Shown in pieces: positions 55,407 to 62,987 of a DNA stretch of 64,000 nt. The notes beneath the pieces are model-generated. The model was given only the letters and a program-made list of their open reading frames with translations, did no database searches and was not told the origin of the DNA. The position numbers and the translations under genes were made by a program. Source of the stretch: Desulfuromonadaceae bacterium (GTDB lineage Bacteria > Desulfobacterota > Desulfuromonadia > Desulfuromonadales > JAHYIW01); assembly GCA_019429445.1 (NCBI GenBank), contig JAHYIW010000019.1, positions 1 through 64,000 on the forward strand. Reading direction: 5' to 3'. Position 1 is the stretch's first letter. The number at the start of each line of letters is the position of its first letter.

Positions 55407-55897
55407 AACGCACCTCCCCATAAAGCCCTTTACGTTATTGTAAAGCGCTTCCGGTTGAAAAACAAGAGGGTCAGTAAGTTTCAGGAAGCAAGTCCGTAAG
55501 CTTCGCTGCGAACAGATATTGGCACATTAGAGTTGGAAATACGAAACCGCTGGTCCTCGCTAGGAGGAAAGCAGCGGTTGGTTCTATTCTCAATGTTGAT
55601 TTTCGGGTTTGGCGTTCTGCATTCGTCTTGCTGGATTTCATCCATCCCCAAATTCCAACTCGCTGGTTTTTACAGCGCCTGCATTCGTTAAAAATTCCGC
55701 TTGGTCGTCAGTCAATGTGCAGACCTGACAATGCGTTCTGGGGACAGTATACGCAACCCTCGCATTTCAATTCAATAAACTGTTTGAATGCATAAGTATC
55801 AGAAAGAGGAAGCCTCCTGGTGGCAAGATAGCTATCATATAGCTGCTGGACCGAGATGGTCTCGCCCAGAATCTTTGCCAAAGAACAGGAGGCTCCC
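55407..55897. other. Gene-free stretch before the IS110 remnant
   Basis: About 490 bases without a convincing coding frame. A few short open frames exist but have no family resemblance. The end near 55880-55890 holds the ACAGGAGG ribosome site of the IS110 fragment, so part of this may be the left non-coding end of that element. Confidence 0.4.
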
Positions 55898-56065
55898 ATG
55901 CAATCTATTTACTACATCGGACTGGATATTCACAAGAAAATCATCGCATTCTGTATCAAAGACCAGATGGGAAATCTCGTTAGCCAAGGAATGATTGATG
56001 CTAATCGAGAGGATGGGGTTGGTGATTTCAACGGTCTGGATTCTCATTCCAGTACCTCCCAGTGA
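55898..56065 (+). pseudogene. IS110-family transposase, N-terminal fragment
   Basis: The first about 38 residues (MQSIYYIGLDIHKKIIAFCI, then KDQMGNLVSQG) match the start of DEDD transposases of IS110, with the first Asp in GLDIHKK. After about 56012 the frame reads DGVGDFNGL and other non-family residues and stops at 56065. The catalytic domain is missing. It abuts a fragment of another gene in the opposite direction. Confidence 0.7.
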
Positions 56066-56352
56066 CCACCTTTTTTGGGGCCGACATAGCGCAGCTTTCC
56101 GGCATCAACCAGTTTGGCGCTGGATCGTTCAACGGCGCTAACCGATTTACCAATGGTGGCCGCCACCTCGGCCAGGGTGGAACTCGGCGTTTCCCGGAGG
56201 ACTGCCATGATCAGGTCGGACGTTTTTACCGGCGTTTTTACTGAACCTTCAATCAGGTCCAGTTCTTCCACGGGGCGCCGATGGATGATTGTCGTAAACA
56301 GGCAGCCGTCATGGTCATCTATAAAGTCGATAGCGGACCACTTCTCCAGCGC
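56044..56352 (-). pseudogene. C-terminal remnant of an AlbA/Schlafen-type ATP-binding transcriptional regulator
   Basis: On the minus strand the frame reads ALEKWSAIDFIDDHDGCLF, TTIIHRRPVEELDLI, then a winged-helix ending (LAEVAATIGKSVSAVERSSAKLVDAGKLRYVG). This is the usual end of AlbA_2-domain putative DNA-binding proteins. A stop codon interrupts the frame just upstream at about 56353, so only about 100 C-terminal codons survive. Confidence 0.5.
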
Positions 56353-56597
56353 CCGCTATGTACACCGGCAAACTCGTTTTCTCCCAGGTAATGGAGCATC
56401 TTCCGCTCCACGTTTTTCATCAATGTGTCAATCGTTACAATGGCAATTTCAAGGTCAAGGAGTTTACCTGTCTCGACCAATATTTCTGTATGGCCTTCGC
56501 CCATAAAATGTTGGGGCACCCACGATTTTAAACGTTTCTTTCCTCGCTGGCAGAGGAAAAGCATAAATTTCATGGCCCCCCGAATAGCCCGGCCCAT
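56319..56597 (-). pseudogene. Unidentified gene fragment
   Basis: 92 codons on the minus strand. The middle part GEGHTEILVETGKLLDLEIA, then IVTIDTLMKNVERKMLHYLG and ENEFAGVHS, looks like real protein. The frame loses quality after VHS, where the neighbouring AlbA-type fragment begins in another frame. No family recognised. Possibly two different gene pieces joined by deletion. Confidence 0.35.
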
Positions 56598-56628
56598 TAT
56601 GCCACAGGGTGATCTACTGCGCCAGCCG

Positions 56629-56997
56629 CTATGCGTCTGCTTGGGGGGTAGAGAAGCCCTTTCCCCATTCGCACATCATGTGCAGAATCGGCTGCAAACT
56701 GCGGCCGCTGTCGGTCAGCGAATATTCGACGCGCGGCGGAACCTCGGCGAAGACTTCGCGGTGAACGACGCCATTGCGTTCCAGCTCGCGCAGCTGCTGG
56801 GTGAGCATTTTCTGGGTGATGCCGGGGAGGCGGCGGCGTAGTTGACTGAAGCGGAGGGTCTTGAAAGTCAGCTGCCAGAGGATCACCGCTTTCCATTTGC
56901 CACCGATAACATCGAGGGTAACGGCGACGGTGCAGCGATAATCGCCGGCAGCTTGACCGTCGTTCAGTTCTACCGGCTGACAGAGAATTTGCTTCAC
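56629..56997 (-). CDS. HxlR family winged-helix transcriptional regulator
   Basis: 122 residues, GTG start at 56997 with GGAG upstream. The core has CTVAVTLDVIGGKWKAVILW, then LRFSQLRRRLPGITQKMLTQQLRELERNG, the HxlR helix-turn-helix. A Cys near residue 8 (QILCQPV) and another in YRCTVAVT could sense redox or electrophiles. It is divergent from the YhdH-type reductase and shares a palindromic operator at 57010-57029. Confidence 0.88.
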   Translation of the reverse strand: MKQILCQPVELNDGQAAGDYRCTVAVTLDVIGGKWKAVILWQLTFKTLRFSQLRRRLPGITQKMLTQQLRELERNGVVHREVFAEVPPRVEYSLTDSGRSLQPILHMMCEWGKGFSTPQADA

Positions 56998-57009
56998 GTT
57001 GGTCTCCAA

Positions 57010-57029
57010 TAGTATCTTTAAAGATACTA
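57010..57029. promoter_or_regulatory. 20-bp perfect palindrome between hxlR-type and reductase genes
   Basis: TAGTATCTTTAAAGATACTA is a perfect dyad, 13 bases upstream of the HxlR start. It is the likely operator for autoregulation and control of the divergent reductase. A TATAAT at 57060-57065 is a candidate -10 for the reductase promoter, without a clear -35. Confidence 0.75.
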
Positions 57030-57163
57030 CCAAACTAAAAAGTAGGTACTTGACTAATAGATATAATGTTCCTAGGGTGAGGCACAAGTCAATACCGTTG
57101 TTGCGTTTAGGTGTAAATCTGTTTAACGCGTCAAGCACATTCATCTTTAGGCAGGAGGATACT

Positions 57164-58159
57164 ATGGCGATTCCGTTCAAGGCCATGCTGGTCGAAGAAT
57201 CCGCACCAAAAGTTTATACCCGTTCGATTGTCGAGCGCACGACCGATGATCTGCCTCCGGGCAAGCTGCTGGTGCGGGTGCGCTACTCGTCGTTGAATTA
57301 TAAAGATGCACTTTCGGCGATCGGCAACAAAGGGGTTACGCGCAATTATCCGCATACTCCAGGGATTGACGCTGCCGGTGATGTGGTTGAGTGCAGCGAT
57401 GACAGTTTTGTCCCAGGTGACGAAGTGGTGTTGACCGGCTTTGACCTCGGCATGAATACGCCCGGCGGTTACGGCCAATATGTGCGTGTCCCTTCGACCT
57501 GGGCGCTGAAAGTGCCTGAAGGATTGACTGCCCGTGAGTGCATGATGATCGGTACGGCGGGGTTTACCGCCGGGCTCTCGGTGCTGCGGTTGACCCATCT
57601 GGTCAAGCCGGAGGACGGCGAAATTCTGGTTACCGGGGCGACTGGCGGAGTCGGTTCGGTGGCGGTGGCGATTCTCGGCAAGCTTGGTTACACTGTTGTT
57701 GCGGCAACGGGCAAGGCGACGGAGGCCGCGTTTCTCAAAAGTCTCGGTGCAACTGAAGTCATCGACCGCGCGGCGGTCCTTGCCGGGCAGGAACGGCCGA
57801 TGCTCAAGGAGCGCTGGGCGGGGGTGATCGATTGCGTCGGTGGCGACACCCTGGCGACGGCGCTCAAGGCGACCAGATATGGCGGGGTGGTGACCTGCTG
57901 CGGACTGGTCGGTTCCCCCGATCTCAACGTCAACGTCTTCCCCTTCATTCTGCGCGGCGTCCGCCTGATCGGGATCGATTCGGTTGAGTGTCCGCTCAAG
58001 CCGCGGCACAAGGTCTGGGACAAACTGGCGGCAGAATGGAAACCGGCCCAGCTGGAAGCGTTGACCAGCGAGTGTGGTCTGGGTGAACTTGATGACAAAA
58101 TCGCTGCGATCCTCAAGGGAGGGTTGCGCGGCCGGACTTTGGTTAATCTCGACAAATAG
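57164..58159 (+). CDS. YhdH/YhfP family quinone oxidoreductase (MDR)
   Basis: 331 residues. It opens with PFKAMLVEESAPKVYTRSI, then SSLNYKDALSAIGNKGVTRNYPHTPGIDAAG. The NADPH-binding loop is VTGATGGVGSVAVAILGKLGY. Zinc ligands are absent, as in this subfamily. E. coli YhdH reduces acrylyl-CoA; others act on quinones or electrophiles. A strong AGGAGG is before the ATG at 57164. Control by HxlR suggests response to reactive carbonyls or quinones. Confidence 0.92.
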   Translation: MAIPFKAMLVEESAPKVYTRSIVERTTDDLPPGKLLVRVRYSSLNYKDALSAIGNKGVTRNYPHTPGIDAAGDVVECSDDSFVPGDEVVLTGFDLGMNTPGGYGQYVRVPSTWALKVPEGLTARECMMIGTAGFTAGLSVLRLTHLVKPEDGEILVTGATGGVGSVAVAILGKLGYTVVAATGKATEAAFLKSLGATEVIDRAAVLAGQERPMLKERWAGVIDCVGGDTLATALKATRYGGVVTCCGLVGSPDLNVNVFPFILRGVRLIGIDSVECPLKPRHKVWDKLAAEWKPAQLEALTSECGLGELDDKIAAILKGGLRGRTLVNLDK

Positions 58160-58164
58160 GTTTT

Positions 58165-58245
58165 TACCACCCGTTCGCGTTGCTCACTGAAGAGCACAAA
58201 GCACACGAAGATTTTTCTTTTTCTTCGTGTGCTTCGTGGTGAAAC
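58165..58245. repeat. Dispersed hairpin repeat, copy 3
   Basis: Arms with AGCACAAAGCACACGAAGA and TCTTCGTGTGCTTCGTGGTG form a long imperfect hairpin with a T-rich loop, ending GTGGTGAAAC. The same family as 1780-1863 and 2676-2723. It separates the reductase and hydratase genes. Confidence 0.7.
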
Positions 58246-58270
58246 TCTTTAAAGAAAATCAGGAGCGAAT

Positions 58271-59053
58271 ATGAACTACAAAAATTTTCAGGTTGCAATC
58301 GATGGCCGCGTGGCCAGCGTGACGATTGACAATCCCAAGGCGCTCAATGCCATGTCACAGCCGATGATGGAGGACTTTGGGCGCATCATGACGGAGCTTG
58401 CCGGAGCGACCGACGTCGGCGCGATTATCCTCACCGGGGCCGGGGAAAAGGCCTTCATGGCGGGGGGCGATATCGCCGGGATGCAGCCGCTGGGCGCTTT
58501 TGAAGCGCGCGCGGTCGCGCTCAAGTCACAGGATATTTATCGCCAGATTGAGGGCTGCGCAACCCCGGTGATCTGTGCAATCAACGGCTATGTCCTGGGG
58601 GGTGGCTGTGAGCTGGCGATGTGCTGCGATATCCGTATCGCCGCCGAGCATGCCCGGTTCGGGCAGCCGGAAATCAAGATCGGCATCATCCCCGGCTTCG
58701 GCGGCACGCAGCGGCTGGCGCGGCTGGTCGGCCTCGGTGCGGCGCGTAAAATGATCTACACCGGCGAGATGATTGACGCCGCCGAGGCGCTACGCATCGG
58801 TCTGGCGGACATCGTCGTTCCGGCGGCCGAGCTGATGAGCGAAGCCCGGAAATTGGCGGCGTCAATTGCCGAAAAAAGCTCCGTCGCCATCGGCCTGGCG
58901 AAACAGGCGATCAATAACGGCTATTCGATGGATCTCAATCGCGCCTGCGCCTACGAGGCCGAGCAGTTTGGGCTGTGTTTCGCGTCCTATGATCAGAAGG
59001 AAGGGATGCTCGCCTTTCTGGAAAAACGCCCGGCAAAATTTGAACATCGCTGA
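58271..59053 (+). CDS. Enoyl-CoA hydratase/isomerase family protein
   Basis: 260 residues. Crotonase fold: oxyanion-hole residues in EKAFMAGGDI and YVLGGGCELAMCCDIRIA, catalytic Glu candidates in GQPEIKIGIIPGFGGTQRL. It hydrates enoyl-CoA in fatty-acid breakdown or butyrate-type pathways. The ribosome site AGGAGC lies upstream. No other beta-oxidation gene is adjacent. Confidence 0.92.
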   Translation: MNYKNFQVAIDGRVASVTIDNPKALNAMSQPMMEDFGRIMTELAGATDVGAIILTGAGEKAFMAGGDIAGMQPLGAFEARAVALKSQDIYRQIEGCATPVICAINGYVLGGGCELAMCCDIRIAAEHARFGQPEIKIGIIPGFGGTQRLARLVGLGAARKMIYTGEMIDAAEALRIGLADIVVPAAELMSEARKLAASIAEKSSVAIGLAKQAINNGYSMDLNRACAYEAEQFGLCFASYDQKEGMLAFLEKRPAKFEHR

Positions 59054-59073
59054 GCGGTAAAAAATCAGCAACG

Positions 59074-59112
59074 CAGGGGCCGTTCCGGATGGGGCGGTCC
59101 CTGTTTTTTTTT
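59074..59112 (+). terminator. Rho-independent terminator after the hydratase gene
   Basis: CAGGGGCCG and CGGTCCCTG arms pair with one G-U, a 12-base loop and a run of nine T on the plus strand. Confidence 0.85.
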
Positions 59113-59233
59113 GCAGACGCGTGAGGAGTTCGGTCACAGTTGACAGGTGACAAAATGCGGTTATAAGGATGAGGGGCTTACCAACGGGCAACGGTTACAT
59201 CTGGCGGCTATTTCTCCCCTGAGAGGTATTGAC

Positions 59234-60159
59234 ATGTTTCGGATCCGCCGTATTTACGATGACCTGCGTCCGGTCAACCAGGCAGCTTTCAGCCAGATTC
59301 GCCAGATTCTTCGCGAGCAGTTTCCGCTCCTTGCCCAGCGTGATATCGACAAGATTCCCGAGCTGCTGCACAACCCGCGCAAACAGGGGTTTCGTTCGGT
59401 TCTTTATGTGGCCGAGGACGGGCGTCAGCGGGTGCAGGGGTTTGCCCTGCTTTCGCATGAAGCGGATCTGAAGTTCTGCTTTCTCGATTACATCAACGCC
59501 TGGAAGGCGACCAAAGGTGCGGTCGATTGTGCCTGACCGCCGCGACGCTGTTGCTGGAGGGGTTTCGCCTGGCTTACGCGCTGGTGCGTCCGCCGGGGCA
59601 TCATGCCGAGCGGCGCACGTTCGGCGGTTTCTGTTATTTCAATAACGCCGCCATTGCTGCACATTTTCTGACTGATTTCGGGCGGGTCGCGATTCTCGAT
59701 ATCGACTATCATCACGGCAATGGCCAGCAGGTCATTTTCTATCAGCGCAGCGATGTGCTCACCGTGTCGTTGCACGGTCATCCCCGTTTTGCCTACCCCT
59801 GTTTCAGCGGTTTTGAAGACGAGATCGGCGAGGGGGAAGGCAAGGGCTTCAATCTTAACCTGCCGCTGGCAGAGCAGCTCACCAGCGACCATTATCGGCT
59901 TACCCTGGCCAGGGCGATTAAACAGATTGAGCGTTTCAAGCCTGACTATCTGGTGGTCTGCGTCGGTTTCGATACGGCCAAGGGCGATCCGACCGGAAGC
60001 TGGAGTTTAAACGCCGCTGATTTTACGCTGATCGGAGAGCAGATCGGGCGGGTAAAATTGCCCACATTGCTGGTTCAGGAAGGCGGCTATCGCACCCGCA
60101 GTATTGGCGTCAACAGCCGCAGTTTTTTTAGTGGAATCTGGAGCGGTTTTTTTACCTGA
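59234..60159 (+). pseudogene. GNAT-histone deacetylase fusion gene, broken by deletion and frameshift
   Basis: The first frame (59234-59536) encodes a GNAT-like N-terminal part: MFRIRRIYDDLRPVNQAAF...VLYVAEDGRQRVQGFALL. The second frame (59527-60159) encodes the C-terminal half of a class II histone deacetylase/acetylpolyamine hydrolase. Motifs are RPPGHHAER, GGFCYFNNAA, ILDIDYHHGNG, VSLHGHP, VCVGFDTAKGDP and GGYRTR. Related full-length proteins are several hundred residues longer. Here the middle is missing, and TGTGCCTGACC lacks one C needed to join ...AVDC to LTAATLLL. The Zn-binding Asp and His remain, but the protein cannot be whole. Confidence 0.8.
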
Positions 60160-60225
60160 ATTTTGCCGATGATTTTTTTGCAAGCACTCGATATATATAG
60201 TGTTTTTTTGGGTCGTTTTTTTCTG

Positions 60226-60254
60226 TTGACAAGCCAAAAACAGCGGCGTATAGG
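60226..60254 (+). promoter_or_regulatory. Sigma-70-type promoter TTGACA-17-TATAGG
   Basis: TTGACA (60226-60231), 17-base spacer and TATAGG (60249-60254). It lies about 175 bases upstream of the ATP-grasp operon start at 60429. The intervening leader (60260-60428) shows no clear riboswitch. Confidence 0.6.
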
Positions 60255-60428
60255 AGCAGATAGTTAATGGCGTTCAGGGGTCGGAATCCACGACATGCCC
60301 GCTGAAAAAGTTAACCCCTTACTACCAGCCGCACGCCACAAGGCGGTTCGGCCCTGAAGACGCCATGATCCTCTTCCTGCGGGAAGAATTCTGTTCAAGC
60401 AGCTGGACGATTTTACGGGGTTAACACC

Positions 60429-61511
60429 ATGCATATTGCACTTTCCTTCAACCTGAAGGACGCTGCGGACAATCTCAACGAAGATACGGCCGAACCTCCG
60501 TCGGAACCTCCTGAGCTCCCCGCCGCCGATCTCTACGCCGAGTGGGACGACGTTCACACCATCCAGGCGGTCGCAGCCGCCCTGGTGACACGTCATCAGG
60601 TCTCTCTGGTCGAGGCCAATCTGGACGCGTTTGAACGCTATCGGCAGCTGAAGCCCGATCTGGTTTTCAATATCGCCGAAGGGTTGCACGGCACCAGCCG
60701 TGAAGCGCAGATCCCGGCCATCCTTGATCTGTTGCAGATCCCTTACACCGGCAGCGACCCGCTGACTCTCGGTCTGTGCCTCGACAAACGCCGTACCAAG
60801 GAAATCCTCTCTCACCACGGTATTGCGACGCCGCGCTTCAGCGTCGTCCACTCCCTGCTGGAGATCCCCTCCCGGTTACGTTATCCGCTGATCATTAAAC
60901 CCACGCTGGAAGGATCGAGCAAAGGGGTCACCGATAAAGCCCTGGTGCGAAACCGGCAGGAATTGATCCGCCAGCTTACATGGGTTCTGGATACCTATCA
61001 GCAACCGGCGCTGATCGAGGAGTTCCTCCCCGGTCGCGAGTTCACCGTGGCAATGATTGGCAACGGATCCAGCTTGACGGTTCTGCCGATTGTGGAAATC
61101 AATCTGGATATTCTGCCCGCCGGAGTTCAGCCGATCTATTCCTATGAAGCCAAGTGGCTGTGGGATCAGGAGGAGGATCCGTTGCAGATCTTTACCTGCC
61201 CGGCGGCCCTTGAACCGCTGTTGCGCATGCAGATTGAAGAACTGTGCAAAGCGGCCTTCAACGCCCTCGGCTGTCGTGACTGGTGCCGGATTGACGTCCG
61301 TCTTGATGCCCAGGGGCGTCCACAGGTGATCGAACTCAACCCGCTGCCAGGCATTCTGCCCCGTCCAGAGCAGAACAGTTGTTTCCCCAAAGCGGCGCGG
61401 GCATTCGGGCTGTCTTACCCTGAGATGATCCTGGCAGTGGTCGATGCCGCTGGTGAACGGCTGGCGTTACCCTCCTGGGGGGTGGATGATGCACGTTGCC
61501 GTATGCTTTAA
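60429..61511 (+). CDS. ATP-grasp ligase, D-alanine-D-alanine ligase-like (first copy)
   Basis: 360 residues. The N-terminal region is rich in acid and proline (about 10-35). The D-Ala-D-Ala ligase-like fold follows: LVFNIAEGLHGTSREAQIPAIL (substrate and N-domain), YTGSDPLTLGLCLDKRRTKEIL, KPTLEGSSKGVTDKA (glycine-rich ATP loop), EEFLPGREFTV, and RIDVRLDAQGRPQVIELNPLPGI (Mg-binding). It would join a carboxylate to an amine with ATP. The sequence is divergent from true Ddl, which is shorter (about 310), and a second copy follows. Confidence 0.87.
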   Translation: MHIALSFNLKDAADNLNEDTAEPPSEPPELPAADLYAEWDDVHTIQAVAAALVTRHQVSLVEANLDAFERYRQLKPDLVFNIAEGLHGTSREAQIPAILDLLQIPYTGSDPLTLGLCLDKRRTKEILSHHGIATPRFSVVHSLLEIPSRLRYPLIIKPTLEGSSKGVTDKALVRNRQELIRQLTWVLDTYQQPALIEEFLPGREFTVAMIGNGSSLTVLPIVEINLDILPAGVQPIYSYEAKWLWDQEEDPLQIFTCPAALEPLLRMQIEELCKAAFNALGCRDWCRIDVRLDAQGRPQVIELNPLPGILPRPEQNSCFPKAARAFGLSYPEMILAVVDAAGERLALPSWGVDDARCRML

Positions 61512-62493
61512 TCTTGTTCCTCACGTTGCCGCTCGCGGTGAGGCGATCGATCGCATTGCCGAGGAAGGTGCGGAGCTGGAAGCACAGGCGGTTGCCGCAG
61601 CGCTGACCGAGCTGGGGCACCGTCCCGTACTGGTGCCGCTGGGTGACGATATCACGGCCTTTGCAACCGAATTGCGCCGTAACCGGCCCGCGCTGGTCTT
61701 TAATCTTTGTGAAGCGTTCTGGGGCGACAGCCGCAAGGAAATGCACGTCGCGGCGCTTTATGACCTGTTGGGGCTCACCTTTACCGGTTCGACGGCGCTC
61801 GCGCTTGGCCTGACCCAGGACAAGGCGCGCACCAAGGATCTTCTCGCCAGACATCAGTTGCCGACCCCCAAATATCATGTGGTCAAACTCGGTGAACACT
61901 ACCCCCGCATCAGAGATATGCTCTACCCGCTGATCGTCAAGCCGCGTTGGGAAGACGCGTCGCAGGGGATTACCAACGAAAGCGTGGTCGAAAATGAGCG
62001 TGAGCTTCACGTCCGGATCGACTACATCCATCGGGTCTATCAACAGGGGGCGCTGGTCGAGGAATTCATCGACGGGCGCGAGATCAACGCCGCCATCATC
62101 GGTAATGGCCCCCATGAGGTGCTACCACTCTCCGAAATCCAGTTTCACCCCGATCTGGTGCGCCCGATTGTCAGTTATGAAGGGAAATGGCTGGAGCAGG
62201 ATCGGCAGTATCAGTTGACGGTGCCGATCTGCCCGGCCCCGTTGAAGAATCGCAGTGCCATGTTGCTGCGCGATGTTGCCCTGCGCGCCTGCAAGCTGCT
62301 CGAATGCCGCGATTACGCCCGCGTCGATTTCCGCCTGCGCGACGGCATTCCCTATATTCTGGAAGTCAACGCCAATCCCGATATCAGCCCTGATGCCGGT
62401 CTGGCCCGCAGCGCCGGGGTGGCCGGATTGAGCTATCCGCAACTGATTGAACGTATTTTACAGTTTGCTAGCAAACGCCAACCAAGAGGTTAA
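61489..62493 (+). CDS. ATP-grasp ligase, D-alanine-D-alanine ligase-like (second copy)
   Basis: 334 residues with the same order of motifs as the upstream gene: VFNLCEAFWGDSRKEMHVAALYDLLGLTFTGSTALALGL, KPRWEDASQGITNES, EEFIDGREINAAIIGN, and RVDFRLRDGIPYILEVNANPDIS. The start overlaps the end of the first copy by 23 bases; ATG 61486 and 61489 are both usable, with GGGGGG upstream. Two unequal ligases side by side suggest sequential amide bonds on one product. Confidence 0.87.
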   Translation: MHVAVCFNLVPHVAARGEAIDRIAEEGAELEAQAVAAALTELGHRPVLVPLGDDITAFATELRRNRPALVFNLCEAFWGDSRKEMHVAALYDLLGLTFTGSTALALGLTQDKARTKDLLARHQLPTPKYHVVKLGEHYPRIRDMLYPLIVKPRWEDASQGITNESVVENERELHVRIDYIHRVYQQGALVEEFIDGREINAAIIGNGPHEVLPLSEIQFHPDLVRPIVSYEGKWLEQDRQYQLTVPICPAPLKNRSAMLLRDVALRACKLLECRDYARVDFRLRDGIPYILEVNANPDISPDAGLARSAGVAGLSYPQLIERILQFASKRQPRG

Positions 62494-62498
62494 TATCC

Positions 62499-62963
62499 AT
62501 GCGAAAACTGAGACGCGATGACATCCCCCAGATTGAAGAGATCCTCGTGGCCACCGATGCTTTTACCGACGAGGAAATTGCGATTGCCCTCGAACTGCTG
62601 GAGACGGTGGTTGCCACCCCGCAACAGCAGGACTACGCGGTCGTGGTGAATGAAATCGGCGAGCATGTCGCCGGTTACGCGCTCTTTGGACCCGTGCCGC
62701 TGACCGTCGGAAATTATGATCTGTACTGGATTGCGGTTGATCCGGCGCGGCAGGGGAGCGGTGTCGGACGGCGGCTGATGAAGTACGTTGAAGATGTTGT
62801 GCGGCAGCGCGGTGGCCGCATGCTCTGCCTGGAAACCTCTTCTCAAGGGGGCTACCAACGCACCCGCCAGTTTTACGAGCAGGGCGGCTATGTCGAGGAA
62901 TCGCGGATTCGTGATTTTTACAAGCCGGGCGATGACCGCCTGACTTATGTTAAACGCTTCTGA
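62499..62963 (+). CDS. GNAT family N-acetyltransferase
   Basis: 154 residues. The acetyl-CoA site motif A is IAVDPARQGSGVGRRLMKYVE (about 79-99), with LETSSQGGYQRTRQFYEQGGY following. Substrate unknown. Lying directly before a KamA gene it could acetylate beta-lysine or a related amine, as AblB does beside AblA, but AblB is larger, so this is only a suggestion. Confidence 0.85.
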   Translation: MRKLRRDDIPQIEEILVATDAFTDEEIAIALELLETVVATPQQQDYAVVVNEIGEHVAGYALFGPVPLTVGNYDLYWIAVDPARQGSGVGRRLMKYVEDVVRQRGGRMLCLETSSQGGYQRTRQFYEQGGYVEESRIRDFYKPGDDRLTYVKRF

Positions 62964-62987
62964 TCGCGCCAAAGGAGAGCGACAGCG

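Noticed and set aside
57048-57065. TTGACT and TATAAT as a full sigma-70 promoter for the reductase
   Set aside because: Only about 6 bases separate them, too short for a -35/-10 pair; TATAAT alone remains a candidate -10.
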